Source: Dicyema japonicum
Lineage: Eukaryota; Dicyemida; Rhombozoa; Dicyemidae
Direction of reading: 5' to 3'
NCBI GenBank assembly: GCA_011109175.1
Contig: RDEW01000005.1
Location: 186,001 to 250,000, forward strand
DNA length: 64,000 nucleotides
In this document: one piece after another, positions 23,821 through 35,550 of the stretch
How positions within the stretch are numbered: position 1 is the first letter of the stretch
How the letters are laid out: every line of letters begins with the position of its first letter
The notes under the pieces: generated by a model
Told to the model about the DNA's origin: nothing
The model's database searches: none
The model's input: the letters and a program-made list of their open reading frames with translations, nothing else
Made by a program: the position numbers and the translations under genes

Positions 23821-24408
23821 TTATTTCGATTTATGGCCAGTCTTCTTATCGACAAACACATACTCATCCATTTCACCATCGACTGGCATGACAAAAAAGT
23901 CGTTATTATCAGTGAAATGGGAGTCTGAAGATTCCTCAGGATGTTTTGGGTCATTTTTTTGAGAAAATCCACTGTAGGGACCTAAATTATCGAAGGAGGT
24001 TAGTAATAGCTCATTCATTGTGACAACACAAAAATCTAATACTTCATCGTCGAATTTTGGTATTTCTCTATTGGCTAGCATTTTTTCTATAATAATACCA
24101 CGTGACCAACCTTGTTGCATAAGAAACTCAAGTTTTGCTAGATAGTCTGCGTTGTATTCTTTCAGTTTCTGAGAAGATGTACGCAGATAATTGATGTATT
24201 TGATAGAATTGCCCAGTATCAGTCTACGTGAAGGCTTGATGTGAGATATTTCGGAAACCTTATTTTTGTCGGTGGGAAGTAGTTTAAACATTTTTTTGAA
24301 ACTGGCTGACAAGATTTGTGAATTCTTTCTTTGCCTTGAGTTTTTGACTTCATTAGCTGTCAAGAATTTATCTTCAGAATTGCTATCGTCCTGGTTTGGG
24401 TTTATCAT
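23821..24408 (-). CDS. TAL/SCL-like bHLH transcription factor, copy 2 (likely source copy)
   Basis: Intact 195-residue frame with the same domain layout as at 21171: bHLH at about residues 23-76, then an acidic tail. It lies at the ancestral position, because the matching site in unit 2 (40210-40797) also has a gene there, whereas the 21171 site does not. Upstream is AT-rich with GTATAATTTGTG about 60 bp before the ATG, a possible core promoter. The three full copies keep the frame open while their surroundings decay, which suggests selection on the protein or very recent copying. Confidence 0.88.
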   Translation of the reverse strand: MINPNQDDSNSEDKFLTANEVKNSRQRKNSQILSASFKKMFKLLPTDKNKVSEISHIKPSRRLILGNSIKYINYLRTSSQKLKEYNADYLAKLEFLMQQGWSRGIIIEKMLANREIPKFDDEVLDFCVVTMNELLLTSFDNLGPYSGFSQKNDPKHPEESSDSHFTDNNDFFVMPVDGEMDEYVFVDKKTGHKSK

Positions 24409-24829
24409 TAAGCTCTAAATTACATCAAATAATATAATGATGCAACCGGTTCACAAATTATACTATTTTTTATCAAATTAATTAAATCTTTATATTTACT
24501 AACAAATACAAAATATTTACAACAAAGTAATGTTTTCTTTATTTATTTATTTATTAACACCAAGCTTAGGTGTAACACAATCTTTGGTGTAAGGCTAAAA
24601 TTAAAAAAATGGCATTATATGACATCTCAATTTCGAAAAATGGCATTTATGGCATCTAAAAATGAATTACCTTTTTCCATCCAACATTGTCGGGAGCGCG
24701 ATAGACACACTGTATGCCATGGAAAAAACAATGAGGGCAAAGGTGAAAAAAATAAGAAGCGCTACGCGATCAATTCACGTTCTACCTCATTGTTGTTGAG
24801 ACAACTGGAGGAATAAATGGAAGTAACTA

Positions 24830-24965
24830 AAGAAACTTGGAAGCCTAGCTACACTAAAAAGCCACGACGCACGTAATACTGGTGGCTTCTCCGATTGACC
24901 TCTGTTGCGATCCCGAGAGGCAACTGAAATCGATTATGTTTTCGGGGACCACTTTTGATTGATTT
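24830..24965 (+). repeat. Dispersed repeat family W
   Basis: Same blocks as at 7425 (CTACACTAAAAAGCCACGAC, GAGAGGCAAC). Confidence 0.5.
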
Positions 24966-25439
24966 ATTTTTGTGTTTTATTGATTACAAATTATAAAACT
25001 ATTATGTAATTTTTAAAATTATATTTATGAAAATTTTTCTCTTTCTCGAGATTTTTGAGCGTTTCGTGTAATTTTGTAAATCAATAGTGCAAGTTATAGT
25101 ATAATTAGATAAACCTTGATAGAGAAAATTATTTTATTTTTAACTGCAAAAACACTTGAACGACTACTAGTTCCTTTCATTCGGAATTGAAAACCCAACT
25201 ATATAAGCCAACTCCATTTTTTAGGCAATACGATACGGATCAACGTGGTCAGTGATCTACTTCCATGGTAAACAAACATATTCTTCAATATGTTGGCACC
25301 AGTACGAAAAAGTTTATCAGGCTGATCGCGCAGTTTGCAGGACTGCAGAAGATAGATCCTAGAATAACACGAAGCTTTTATGTGCTTCCGATAATTAAAA
25401 AGAATTAGACTCAGAAATTCAAAAGCCACAATTAACAAT

Positions 25440-25515
25440 AAAATTTCAAAAATATATTTTTTACCTCTTCTAACTCGGAAATCACTCCCACGTGCTCCCA
25501 AGAATGATTTGACGG
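25440..25515. repeat. Half-end of the inverted-repeat element
   Basis: TTTTACCTCTTCTAACTCGG and CCCACGTGCTCCCAAGAATG resemble the terminal blocks of the element at 18396-19346. The unit-2 copy is near 41830-41900. Confidence 0.4.
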
Positions 25516-25618
25516 CAGAAAAACAAGTTAAGTTTCATTTTATTTAATGATTTGATCATTTTTAAGTCGGAGAAATAGAATTATGCAGTTGGGATACACT
25601 AAGCATTAATAATTTTAG

Positions 25619-25822
25619 ATGATAAAGACATTTTTCGCAATAAAAGTACATCACTGCTCAATCTTTGCAGTACTGAATCTGCCACTGCAAAGCTCCGCCA
25701 AGTATGGCCAACCATTCCAGGCATTCGAGATAGCCTGCTACGTACCTGAAGGACTACCTGCCTCGCCCATCTGCCACAACGCTCTCGGATATGGCAAGAA
25801 TTACATTCATACCATCAGGTAA
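25619..25822 (+). CDS. Unrecognised 67-codon frame, richer in G+C than its surroundings
   Basis: The frame runs MIKTFFAIKVHH to GYGKNYIHTIR. No family recognised. The frame is kept open in the unit-2 copy except for its first codon, where ATG is changed (AGAAGATAAAG, near 41998). The copies differ at a few codons, for example PEG against PAG. It ends 124 bp before the RPB6 start and could be a neighbouring small gene, part of the RPB6 5' region, or chance. An AG|GTAACG junction at its end could be a splice donor. Confidence 0.25.
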   Translation: MIKTFFAIKVHHCSIFAVLNLPLQSSAKYGQPFQAFEIACYVPEGLPASPICHNALGYGKNYIHTIR

Positions 25823-25946
25823 CGCAAGTGACCCTTCTTCTTTTTTCCTTTCAACGTTTTTGCCAACTCGAGAGAGTTTTAACGGCACCGAATTTGAAAG
25901 CACGTTGCATGTTTTTTTGTTTGTTAAATAAAGTGGGCTTGTTGTA

Positions 25947-26410
25947 ATGAGTAATCTTTTTGACGAGGATGAGTATTCATTGACTTAAAATTATTAGTTT
26001 TGATGACGAGGATAACGATTTGATCGAAGATGACATGGAAATTGAAAAGACCATTGACATCGATGCTACCCAGGACGTCGAACTACTAGAAGATAACAAA
26101 GACAGGGCAGTCCCTAGTATGCAGAGAACCACTACGCCATTCATGACAAAATAAGAGCTTGCTCGTATTTTTGGGACACGTGCACAACAAATAGCGTACT
26201 TAATCATCATTGTAACTTAGAATGTGTGCCCCAATCCTGAGTGAAATTGGATCTGAGCTCGACCCGATTAAGATTGCCATTAAAGAGCTCAAGTAATATT
26301 ACTGCCTTTAATAAAGGGAAAAGAAGATCCCTTTGATTGTAAGAAGATATTTACCAGACGGCAGTTATGAGGATTGGCCATGTGACCAGTTGATTGTCAC
26401 TGACATTTAA
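25947..26410 (+). pseudogene. POLR2F: RNA polymerase subunit RPB6, unit-1 copy, nonsense codon
   Basis: RPB6 is a small subunit shared by RNA polymerases I, II and III. Four exons: 25947-25972, 25998-26195, 26221-26292 and 26317-26410, with introns of 25, 25 and 24 nt, all GT..AG. Joined, they give 130 codons in frame: an acidic N-terminus (DEDDFDDEDNDLIEDD), [44 protein letters not shown] and [16 protein letters not shown]. This is the whole conserved protein. Codon 61, a tyrosine in the family and in the unit-2 copy, is TAA here (26152-26154). The next arginine is leucine. Unless the base call is wrong, this copy is dead. Splice sites are intact. Confidence 0.85.
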
Positions 26411-26439
26411 TGTTTTTTTAATCATAAATTTTGTATGAT

Positions 26440-27080
26440 TATCTTTATGTGTAACTTACATGACTTGGTGGTGTCCTTGGTACTTCTGGTTGTGGAGGTG
26501 GAGTCCCACCGTCTCAATTATTCCTATTTGTTAGTTGTCTTGTAATGACCCCGGATATATCCGAGATTAGTTTATTTAGTTCCCCTAATCTGAGTGGGAT
26601 GTATTTTTTCCCAGAATCAAATCCTTTTCAGGTATCCATCATTATTGGGACTCCTCTACTGGTGTAAGGAAGAAGGGGATTATTGAATGTCGTCCATGCA
26701 CTGGGGTTCTCCTGAGTTAGTGGATCCTATGACTCTTCTAGGAATAGAAGGTAAAGAACATAATATCCTTTGACCAAGTATGTAGCAGTGTGGGAATCGA
26801 AAACAGTTAAATGCGATCGACAGAATAGCCACTACGTGGTCTTTCAAGTTGTTTCTTCTGATAATTTGTCAATTTTCTGTTCTTCAGAAATAGTAGTTAC
26901 CGAAGAGAAAAATTCCATAAGATTGATTAACCAGTCTGAGAATATTGAGGCATTTGGACCAAACATCCTGAATTGTGTCTCTATTTACAATTTTATAAGC
27001 TCCAGCTTTGGTAGATGCGGGTTTTCGCTTCCCAACTGGTCACTATCCAACGCGAAACTAAAAACCAACAGCTAACAACT
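26440..27080 (-). other. Possible split gene, unrecognised
   Basis: Several open stretches on the minus strand look protein-like: MFGPNASIFSDWLINLMEFF at about 26960, a stretch with QENPSAWTTFNNPLLPY near 26680, KKYIPLRLGELNKLISDIS near 26580 and a proline-rich piece (TPPPQPEVPRTPPSH) near 26490. I could not join them with convincing GT..AG introns. The order is the same in unit 2 (42820-43430). It may be a host gene with micro-introns plus decay. The plus-strand 101-codon frame here is probably its shadow. Confidence 0.3.
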
Positions 27081-27084
27081 GCTG

Positions 27085-27510
27085 CCTGATCTCATAATTT
27101 AGAAAGCATTTCCCCTTACGATTTGCATGGAAATGCGCTCAATGAGTCAACTCCTCTATCGTTTTTCTTTTTCGCGATGAGTGAACCTATCTTGTTTAGC
27201 AGCGTCAGTGACCTGCTTTCAATTATTCCTGTAGTTTCGATTGCCACTGGTTCGAAAATGAATTGTTCTCCAAAAGATGCGTATTTTTATCTTTAGGGCC
27301 TCTGCCTTTTCTGCAGCTTAGCCTGGATCATTTGCTGTCGTTGAGAGGTTGGAGGAGAGAGACTATCGACACAGGTAGTGTCCCTGGCAAGGTCTTTAGC
27401 ACTCTCCCATGGGAAGAAAATGGTTCTGTCCGGGTTGGCTTGAACAAGTCCAAGAGGCTCCAATTGGACAGGAAATCCGCAGTCTCAAGTCCCCACCAAT
27501 AACTCCATTG
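27085..27510 (-). mobile_element. R2-like nuclease tail fragment
   Basis: Minus-strand reading: CGFPVQLEPLGLVQANPDRT, TTCVDSLSPPTS and FIFEPVAIETTGIIES. This is the part after the Cys-His cluster in the R2-like tail. The unit-2 copy is at 43525-43985. Confidence 0.55.
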
Positions 27511-27736
27511 ATTCTGGATACCTGAAGTGGTAACCTACGATTATTGACCTGAATAGCTAGTCAGCTTTTGGTGGATAAAAGCCCTAATTCTTTGTGAGCA
27601 TGGATAAGGTGAAGTGGTACATTAGATTTTATAAAGGGAAGCGTCGGATGCACGTATGTTTAAATTCCACCATCAAAAGAATGATTCTTAAAGTAAAAAG
27701 GCCATTCAGAGAAAAAATAGAAAAAGTAAATATAAA

Positions 27737-28080
27737 TTATTTCGATTTATGTCCAGTCTTCTTATCGAAAAACACATACTCATCCTTATCACCATCGATT
27801 GACCTGACAAACAAGTTGTCATTATCACTGGTATGGGAGTCAGAAGATTCCTCAGCATGTGTTGGGTTATTTTCAGAAAATCCAGTGTAGGGATCAAATT
27901 TATCTAATGAGATTTTCGACAGATCATTCATTATGTAAACACAGAGATCTAATACATTTTGTTCGAATTCGGATATTTCTCTATTGGCTAGCATTTTTTC
28001 TATAATAATAATACCACGTGACCAACCTTGATGCATAAGAAACTCAAGTTTTGGTTGATAGTCTGCATAGTTTTGGTTGA
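27737..28080 (-). pseudogene. bHLH paralogue cut by the duplication junction
   Basis: Only the C-terminal half remains: GWSRGIIIIEKMLANREIS to KKTGHKSK, about 99 codons. The bHLH domain is missing, because the sequence switches at about 28065-28088 to the start of unit 2. The full-length equivalent is at 44205-44791. This copy has the correct frame where that one has lost a base. Confidence 0.85.
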
Positions 28081-28844
28081 TAGTCTGAAAAACGAACGTT
28101 TTTAGTGCAACACCAGTTTGCTAAAAGAATCAACCTAATGAATATCCACCCTCTTTACAGACGATTCATAAGGATGATGCTTAATTGTGGTCTTCTAAGT
28201 TGCCGCCTCATGTAAAACACTCGCCTTCTCACGAAAGTCACACAGATGCAAAAACCATTTTCGAAATCTTAACGGGATGCTTAAAATCTACTCCTGTTGA
28301 TTACTTAAACTAGGAGACAAATATTCTTTCGTTAGCAGACCACTTCAAAATGCGAAGCTTACAATACATCTAACAATCATTTGACTCTAACAAACCCCTC
28401 CACACTATTTAAATCTACTAACCACAGATACATCCGTACACTCCTCACTGAAACTTCGAAGAATCTTGCTTCCATCAAAAAATCGAACCTGAACTAAAAA
28501 ATACACGACCTAGTATTCACCCATGCATATGAGCCTTATAGAAAACGAATACTGGGTCAACGCGCTTCAAATGCTGCTCCAGATGACCATAAGACTTGGC
28601 CGGCCTACCGTGAGGATACAGCCTATCTCTATATAGAAAAGAAGTTCAATATCTTTTTGCTTTTCCTGAACCATCACAATTCGACGAGAAATGGAGGATC
28701 CTGGAGTGAACAGTTTTCCTAGATGTTAGCGAAGCTGGGGTCAATCATTTAGCATAGTGGTTACTGTTTAGTGTGATCACTTATGTCGCGAATGATTGAA
28801 AGATTCCTTACTGCTCTTTGTCTCCTTCGAATCCTAAGAAAACG

Positions 28845-28975
28845 TAATGTGATCTACCAATCTCATAAAACATTAATTCTTGAACGGAATCCAAAAAAAA
28901 AGATTTCACTCTTTCCTACTTCATTTGAGGCTTCTTGCAACTGCAGATATCGATGGACTTGTTGGTTGGAAAGGA
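28845..28975 (+). repeat. SINE-like repeat family V fragment, unit-2 copy
   Basis: Matches 5395-5530. Confidence 0.4.
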
Positions 28976-29589
28976 AACATCTCACTTCAACCGTGGGAAT
29001 TGGATATTCCATAACTATGAGTCAGCGTTTCAGTACCGTTCTTTCCCAGGCCAATCAGAGTGGGACTCGGACGCCTACGATGTGGATAGCATACATCTCG
29101 AATGGAAATTTATTTAGCTAATTGGCAAAACTCAGTTCATTAAAAATAGTCAAAATGTTTTAAAGTCATAAATCTAGCAAAGAATTTATTCAACTTTAAA
29201 AAGAAAGTAAACAAGAGCACATATGATCTCCAGAAAATATAATAAAATAACAAATGAGGCGTACAAGAATTGTGGCGTCTCACCATTCTCAGCGGGAACA
29301 GTACTCAAATTCATCGCAACAGCTTGTAATTGATGCTTATATTAATCAAATGATAACAGCTGCTATTATTTAAACGTGTGATTCAGAAATATAAGTAGGA
29401 ATTGAATTTTTATGCCCAAGTTTGGATGGCGGTATCGGTTTTCTCCCAATCGCGTTTAAAACCTCTAAAACAGTTGGAATATCGGAAAAAGCTATTGCGG
29501 TTCCAAGACCTTCGTGAGCTCGATTACCGAGTTAACTCCACTAATTTAATCATTTAAAAACCCAAATACCACGAAGAAAGAATAGTTAA

Positions 29590-30565
29590 ACCCACTAATT
29601 AGGTGATCCTAGCGTCAAATATCCCCCGGACTCCGTTTGAAGCGTTCTGCCAGCGATCCAAATGCACTCGGGAAGTGTCTTCGTTTGCGTCTACAGAGGA
29701 ATTCTAATGGTGTGGCTTTCTTTATTGTCGATCGGAATTCTCTGCGTGAGCCACCCTATCTTTGATTGGGTTTCATAGATCCTTGCAGAAACGTAAAAAC
29801 CCTGCCCATTTTCAGCGTCGCCTCCTCAGAAAAAAGACTGGTGATGGATTAGCTGTCGGCTTGCATGAGCCGTAAGATTTTTCGCTTAAGAGAGTTTATA
29901 TGCTCGATCCAAAAAGAGAGAAGGAAAGTGTCAACAAGAAACTCTAAAAAGAGTTTACGATACGAGCTGTAGGTGGGAGGGGGCTCGAAAGTTACTCCAG
30001 GTATCTTCTGGATTTGCGTTGAATGAATAGAGATGTCACTAAAAATAGCTCGACTCCACCGTTAAATTTCTGTCCGTAGTGAACAGGGTGAACTGAGACT
30101 TTGAAACAGATACGGAAAATCAACCTGGATAACCAACCTGGCTTAGGTATTGAACCACCGTCGAGCCACAAAGGGAGATCTATTCTTTAAGGTGATAATT
30201 ATGCCATGGGTAAGTCGTATGAAAATAAGTTAAACAGGATCGGAGATAGAGGGGAACCTTGCGGGACACAATTTGGGAGTAGCCTTGATTTTGAAATAGT
30301 TTTTTAGATTTGGACTCTTCCATGTCTGCCAGTAAAACACATTTCAGCCATAGCTTAATGTTCGAATGTAAATTCAAAATTAAAGATCTTCTTCGCTAGG
30401 AGTGACATCGAAACAGAGTCGAAAGCCTTCTGTATATCGATCGATACCAATGGAATGCGGATTATTCTTTGGTTTCCTTGACTTTATAATTGGTGTAATC
30501 AAGGAATCATTCCATATATTATGTAGTATATGGGAATTTATCAAGTGTACTCTATAACACATTAT
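29590..30565 (-). mobile_element. LINE reverse transcriptase fragment, unit-2 copy
   Basis: Same element as 6420-7260 but extending about 160 bp further, with NSHILHNIWNDSLITPIIKS and an IDIQKAF-like stretch. It then abuts the plus-strand LINE at 30575. Unit 1 lost this piece and instead has about 2 kb of other sequence. Confidence 0.55.
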
Positions 30566-30574
30566 GTGCTTACA

Positions 30575-33065
30575 GAATTAATCACAAGAGGAAATTGGAC
30601 CGTTGGAACAATTCCATCACAAAAATTAACCACCGAACAAAAACTAAAAAATTTTTGGGGCACATTACGTGGAATTCAGTCGAAACAAAATAGAATGGAG
30701 ACAACCCACGGTAATTGTAGCCTTGCGTTATGTGGTCCACCAATTCAAAAAATTCAAAAGGATATGGCAACGCCAGAGGGCTTCTAATATCCTCCGAAAA
30801 GGACCATTAGACCCTTTCCCCAGGGGTCATTATCGACCCCCGGAGATGTGTTTCAAGAAAGTCCAAACATTCCCGACGAAAACCCTCAGCCCACTAGGGA
30901 GAAAAGAAATTTACTGCTCTCCAATTACACATCAACGGAATTACAGGAAAGGTCAGGGAACTCCGTTCAATCCTGGCAAATCAGAAGATCGACGTGGCCA
31001 TTATTCAAGAAACTAAACTCCTCATGCATGATTCCACTCCTTCATTCCCTGGATACGAGGCAATTAGGATAAACCGTAAAAAGAGAAGAGGGGTGGACTA
31101 CTTACTCTATTCAAAAAAACCTGAAATGCAAGACATTACTCCGGAAGTGAGGAAACTTGTTGGAAATGACGAGGTTACTGAGGCAATTGGCATTTCGCTT
31201 AGGACAACGAAAGGAAGTATGTGCCTCGTGAATATCTACTTGCCTCCTCCCAGCTCCTGCCCAAAGACTATGTTATTCCAAACCTATCAAGATTGTCTAT
31301 CTACGATAAGATCATCATATGTGGAGATTTAAACGCAAAGCACACATTATGGTTGTCAAAACAGGCCGACACGAGAGGGAAGCTATTGTTATTGAAATCG
31401 GACTCCCTAACGATACTAAACGATCCATACAAGGACCCCACTCAGAGAGACGGATCAGCTTACCTCATCGGATGTAACACTTCTATCGTCGTTTCATCAA
31501 AAATTGATTGGTCAGTCCTCTACGAAACAAAAAGCGACCATAATCCAATTGTGATGAAGGTCATGAGAGAAGTCAGAGTGAGGAGAACACCTGCTAGTTA
31601 TAACTACAAAGCTGCTAATTGGGAATTGTATCGCGCAATCTCTGATGAAGACTGAAGAATTGTTACTTGGTCAGCTTCAAATCGCTAGAAAAAGCGATCA
31701 AATACTTTACTTGCACAATCCTAGAAGCAAGATCATTGGCTATTCCCAAGCATCGTCTAAACTCCTCTAATGGTCGAGAGAAGTCGGCATTGATCAAAGA
31801 AAGAAATCACCTCAAAAAAATCTAATTGGATCACATCAAAAACGATAACATTCCAGTAGTGTTATTGAGAACCTTGGAGAAATTCGAGTCGGTTTTCTAA
31901 CGTCGGTGTATAACTATTCAATTAATTGTAATGTAATACCGTTGTTATGGAAACAAGCCAACATCCGACCTATACTGAAACCTGGAAACCTAAGGAAGAT
32001 CCGGCATCATTTAGACCTGTGTCATTGTTATGTTCCATATCGAAAATCCTGGAAAGACTTGTGCTTGGGAGAATCAAGGATTTCTTAACAGAAAAAGATT
32101 TTCAACACGGATTCAAGAGCGATTGTTCTACATCAACGTACCTACAGAAATTAACCAACTTCATTAGAGATGGTTTTCAAACAAACCAAGGCATTTGAAA
32201 CAGTCTTATGTTCCATTGATATTAACAAGGCCTTTGATTCTATTTCGAGAAAAATATTATCAAAGAAAATTTTCCAGTCCGAGATCCCGGGGAAGCTTAA
32301 ACTTTGGATAACAAATTTCTTAAGTGGACGAAGGGCACGTGTATGCCTCGGAGGACTGAAATCAGTCTCACGTCTTCTCCCAAACGGTGTCCCCCAAGGA
32401 TCTCCTTTATCCTCCTGCCTTATTCAATTTATACCTGGCAGACCTCCCGACACCGGAATCCAATAACGATGTTCTACTCACATATGCGGACGACATTGTT
32501 TTGGCCTCGCGTGATCGGGATATCCAAAATGCTACAGAAAGATTACAAATTAACCTGGACCGACTCAACACCTGGGTAATGAAGAACCGACTCACGATAA
32601 ATTCCAGAAAGTCGGTCACGTCTATGTTTACTTCGGACAAAAGGTTGGGGAAGATGACTGTCAAGTTAAAATTAAACAACGTTGAATTTTCCCTCAGGAA
32701 ATGTCAGAAGATCTTGGGGGTGACATTGGATACGCACTTATGTTTGTCACCACACGTGGCAAACATTGCTCTAAAGTGCGAGAAAAGGATCAATGTATTA
32801 AAATGTTTATCTGTAATATAGAGGACAAATACCCACCCGGTCAATATTAACATTTACAAAATACATCGAACCATGCTTCTCGTACGCGTGTGCTTCGTGG
32901 AGACCTTCATTATCATGGACGAACACTAAGAAAATCGAGGACGTTTAAAAGAAGGATTTCAGAATGACGGAGCGGTAATCTTGTGGGAGACACAGAACCG
33001 GACCGACTACTCTGGAGGCCCTCATTAAACAAAACTCCGGCATGCGGGAAGGTGGCCCTGCAAAA
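30575..33065 (+). mobile_element. Jockey/I-like LINE B, unit-2 copy with internal deletion
   Basis: Endonuclease VAIIQETKL (about 30990), GDLNAKHTLW and SDHNPIVMK; RT INIACAF-region as CSIDINKAFDSI, YADDIVLAS (about 32480) and KILGVTLDTHL. About 355 bp between the endonuclease and RT are missing compared with unit 1 (10531-10885). Note that SDHNP is intact here but damaged in unit 1. Multiple frameshifts; dead. Confidence 0.8.
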
Positions 33066-33067
33066 TA

Positions 33068-33295
33068 CCAAGAGCAAAATTTACCTTTTGATGGCATCTT
33101 GGCATAAAGCACTTACTGAGAAAGGTGGATCGAATGACACCATTCTAATTGAAGTAAGGAGAAAGAAACAGAGCATTGCAAAAGAACTTTCGGCAGAGTA
33201 GGGGTGATTGAATCCAGGACCATTGTTGGAGGTATGACATCCTACCCACTTAATAGTTTTGGAGATAAAGTAAATAAGTTAATCCAGGGTGTTTG
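33068..33295 (+). mobile_element. Retroelement nuclease tail fragment, unit-2 copy
   Basis: Matches 12677-12900. The NKPDIVLHD part is deleted and the KETEHC region is frameshifted. Confidence 0.4.
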
Positions 33296-33839
33296 AATGG
33301 CCAGTGTTTCCTCTGAGATGCGCTCTATAAGCCAATCAGTTTCACGTAGATCCTTGGTAACCCTTTCAATCATTGACATAAACCGATGGACTAGGTCGTC
33401 TTGTTGTAGGCCAAAGATTTCTGATGTTTGGAGTGATTAATGGTTTTGTTAATTTACTCTCCAAGTATAGTAACTATGCCAGACTTCCAGAATAGATCCA
33501 GAGTTTATTTATTTTAAAGGGAACATTAAGAAAGGAGTTAAATTATATAAGTGATAGACTTTTACAGAATCGAGAGGTTTTAGCCGTGCTCCATCTAATT
33601 AAGTGATACCGGTAGACTTCAACAGCCTTTCTGAATCCACGACGCTCTTCTTTCATTAGAATTTGGATAGGAGTGGGTTTTTTCCTCAATTTACGTGTTT
33701 TGGGGGCTTCTCATTGATTGAAGCGGTTGGATTCCGAGCCGCAGAAAGTGATAAAGTCGGAACTATTATTCCTGATTGCCGCGCTGTCGCGTAATGAGGG
33801 AATAGTTTGAGAGAAATATTAGTTAACGGATCATTTTTC

Positions 33840-34130
33840 TCTTAAAAAATTAATCGTGTAGAAGTCCGAAATTTAAATTTCTCAAGGCGGAGGAGGCACA
33901 GGCATACTCCACCGTCGACTTTAAGAGCTGATTATATACGACAGCAGTACATTCTTGTGCTGAGTTCTGGATTTTAGAAATGATTCAATGATGTTGAGTC
34001 TCCGGAAACCCTTTGCCAGAACGTTCTTCATATGTTGGGAAAAAGAGAACAAAAGTCCAAGGTATCCCAATTTTCTTATATGTCTCTGCATTGAAATAAC
34101 AACAATCTGGAACTTCCGCAACTTGTTGAA
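33840..34130 (-). mobile_element. LINE RT C-terminal fragment, unit-2 copy
   Basis: Matches 13415-13723. A small deletion near 33955 breaks the frame. Confidence 0.5.
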
Positions 34131-34344
34131 GCCAAAAACAGAATAAATCTCTCAATCAAATCATTAATTGATTAATTCATTTCATTGACATTTTAACTGT
34201 TAATTATGGACTTGCTTTCACGTTACAAACCTGAGGATCGGAGAACCTGATTGTGGCTATTACACTGAAATTAAGCCTTATCAATAAAATACCGCATTTT
34301 GCGATTATTATAGATTAAAAATAGTTTTTCCGTGAAATTGAGAA

Positions 34345-35374
34345 ATGAAGTTTAGTTTTTTCGTCTTAACTTTAATTTCTACCACCTTAATACGTTCGAC
34401 GAAATTACACGACGAGAAAATTGAGGAAGCATTTTTACTATCCAACAATCAAATATATCCTCACACCATATTTGAAAAATGTCAGTTTTCTGAAAACTGT
34501 AATTTTAACTAAAATTATGAGATATCGAACTTTTTAAAAATCAAAGCAAGTCAGAGCTTATAGTAACTTGCACCAACTCTTCAAAAATTAAACTTTACTA
34601 CGAAGGTACGATTAATCATAATATTTAGAAGCGCCAACAGCAATTTATAAGTTGGATGAAAATTTAAATTTTCTATCGATTCTTTTTCAAAGAAAGAAAA
34701 ATTATAAACATTTTAAGGAGAAATTAGTATTGGTAATAATTATTTATTTTAATTAATTGAAAATCTAAATTTATTATAGATTGACGAACCATACAGAATA
34801 GACTTTGATCCTGAAAGAGAATATTTTTTGATAAAGAAACTTAAAAATTTCTCTTTTATTTATTGTATCAATATTTTAAATGAAGTTGCTACATTTGGTA
34901 CTTTTTATTAAAATATTTGATTTTCCGATTATTTTTCATGGTTTGAACATTAATCCTGGAGGAGACAAAATTGATTTTTACATTAAAACGAATGCTTATA
35001 ATTTTTCATCTGCAACTTTTTGTATTGAAAATTCTTGCGAAAAATTCACGAAAGGTAATTTACTTTATTAAATTTTAGAAAAGGTTGGATTCTCTTCGAG
35101 ACGTTCTCAAATTGTTTTGAGGAATGCAACTTTCTCGTTGTGTCAAGGGAATACAGAAATTTATGATTTTGAGTACAAAATAATATATATTAAACCCGAT
35201 GCATTCAAAACAATTGCGGTCTCAATTTTATTATCCTTATCAATATTATTTTTAATCTTATTTTTTATACATCGGAAAAGAATCAAAAAATGGATTTATT
35301 CTGGTAAAAGTCAACCTTTTTTAAAATATCATGAAGCTCCAGAACTTCATAACCTTAACACTTTATTAATGTGA
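34345..35374 (+). CDS. Putative type I single-pass membrane protein, six exons, 282 aa
   Basis: Not recognised. Exons 34345-34498, 34522-34605, 34629-34732, 34780-34897, 34962-35054 and 35079-35374 join in frame to exactly 283 codons. Introns are 23, 23, 47, 64 and 24 nt, all GT..AG; the 47- and 64-nt ones are less certain. The protein begins with a signal-peptide-like MKFSFFVLTLISTTLIRS. The outer part of about 200 residues has several cysteines (FEKCQFSEN, IVTCTNSS, FCIENSCEKF) and N-glycosylation-type NxS/T sites. Then comes a hydrophobic segment (IAVSILLSLSILFLILFFI) stopped by HRKRIKK, and a short tail ending NTLLM. This is the layout of a cell-surface receptor or adhesion protein. The unit-1 copy at 13911 is broken, so this is the only usable copy here. 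Confidence 0.65.
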
Positions 35375-35464
35375 TTGCACATTTTACTAATCAACGCTGT
35401 ACTCTAAAATTTATGATTTTATTCGTTAAAAAATTTAATTATAACTGAACCATTCTTAAAAATT

Positions 35465-35550
35465 ACCCACTTGGTTGAGGTGGTAACGTACCTCTATTGT
35501 ACGGAATGTCTGATTTGCTTATTGGTGGATGAAAGCCCATGTCTTCTCGT
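35465..35550 (+). repeat. Possible third SINE family, unit-2 copy
   Basis: TTGGTTGAGGTGGTAACGTA and TTGGTGGATGAAAGCCC; matches 15025. Confidence 0.35.

Larger units (their letters stand above)
4645..28080 (+). repeat. Tandem segmental duplication, unit 1 (about 23.4 kb)
   Basis: The sequence from AAAAACGAACG at 4645 recurs at 28088. The order of all features after that point is repeated: LINE fragments, membrane-protein gene, RTE, R2-like element, bHLH genes and RPB6. Unit 1 ends inside a bHLH gene, which is cut after its 3' half and joined to the start of unit 2. At the join the string TTTTGGTTGATAGTCTG is repeated in tandem, as filler at a rejoined break. Unit 1 contains blocks missing from unit 2 at about 6072-6350, 10531-10885, 12118-12676, 16853-19887 and 21040-22004. 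Confidence 0.93.

Noticed and set aside
25199-25501. 100-codon minus frame as a gene
   Set aside because: Its start lies in the inverted-repeat element end and the frame is broken in unit 2.
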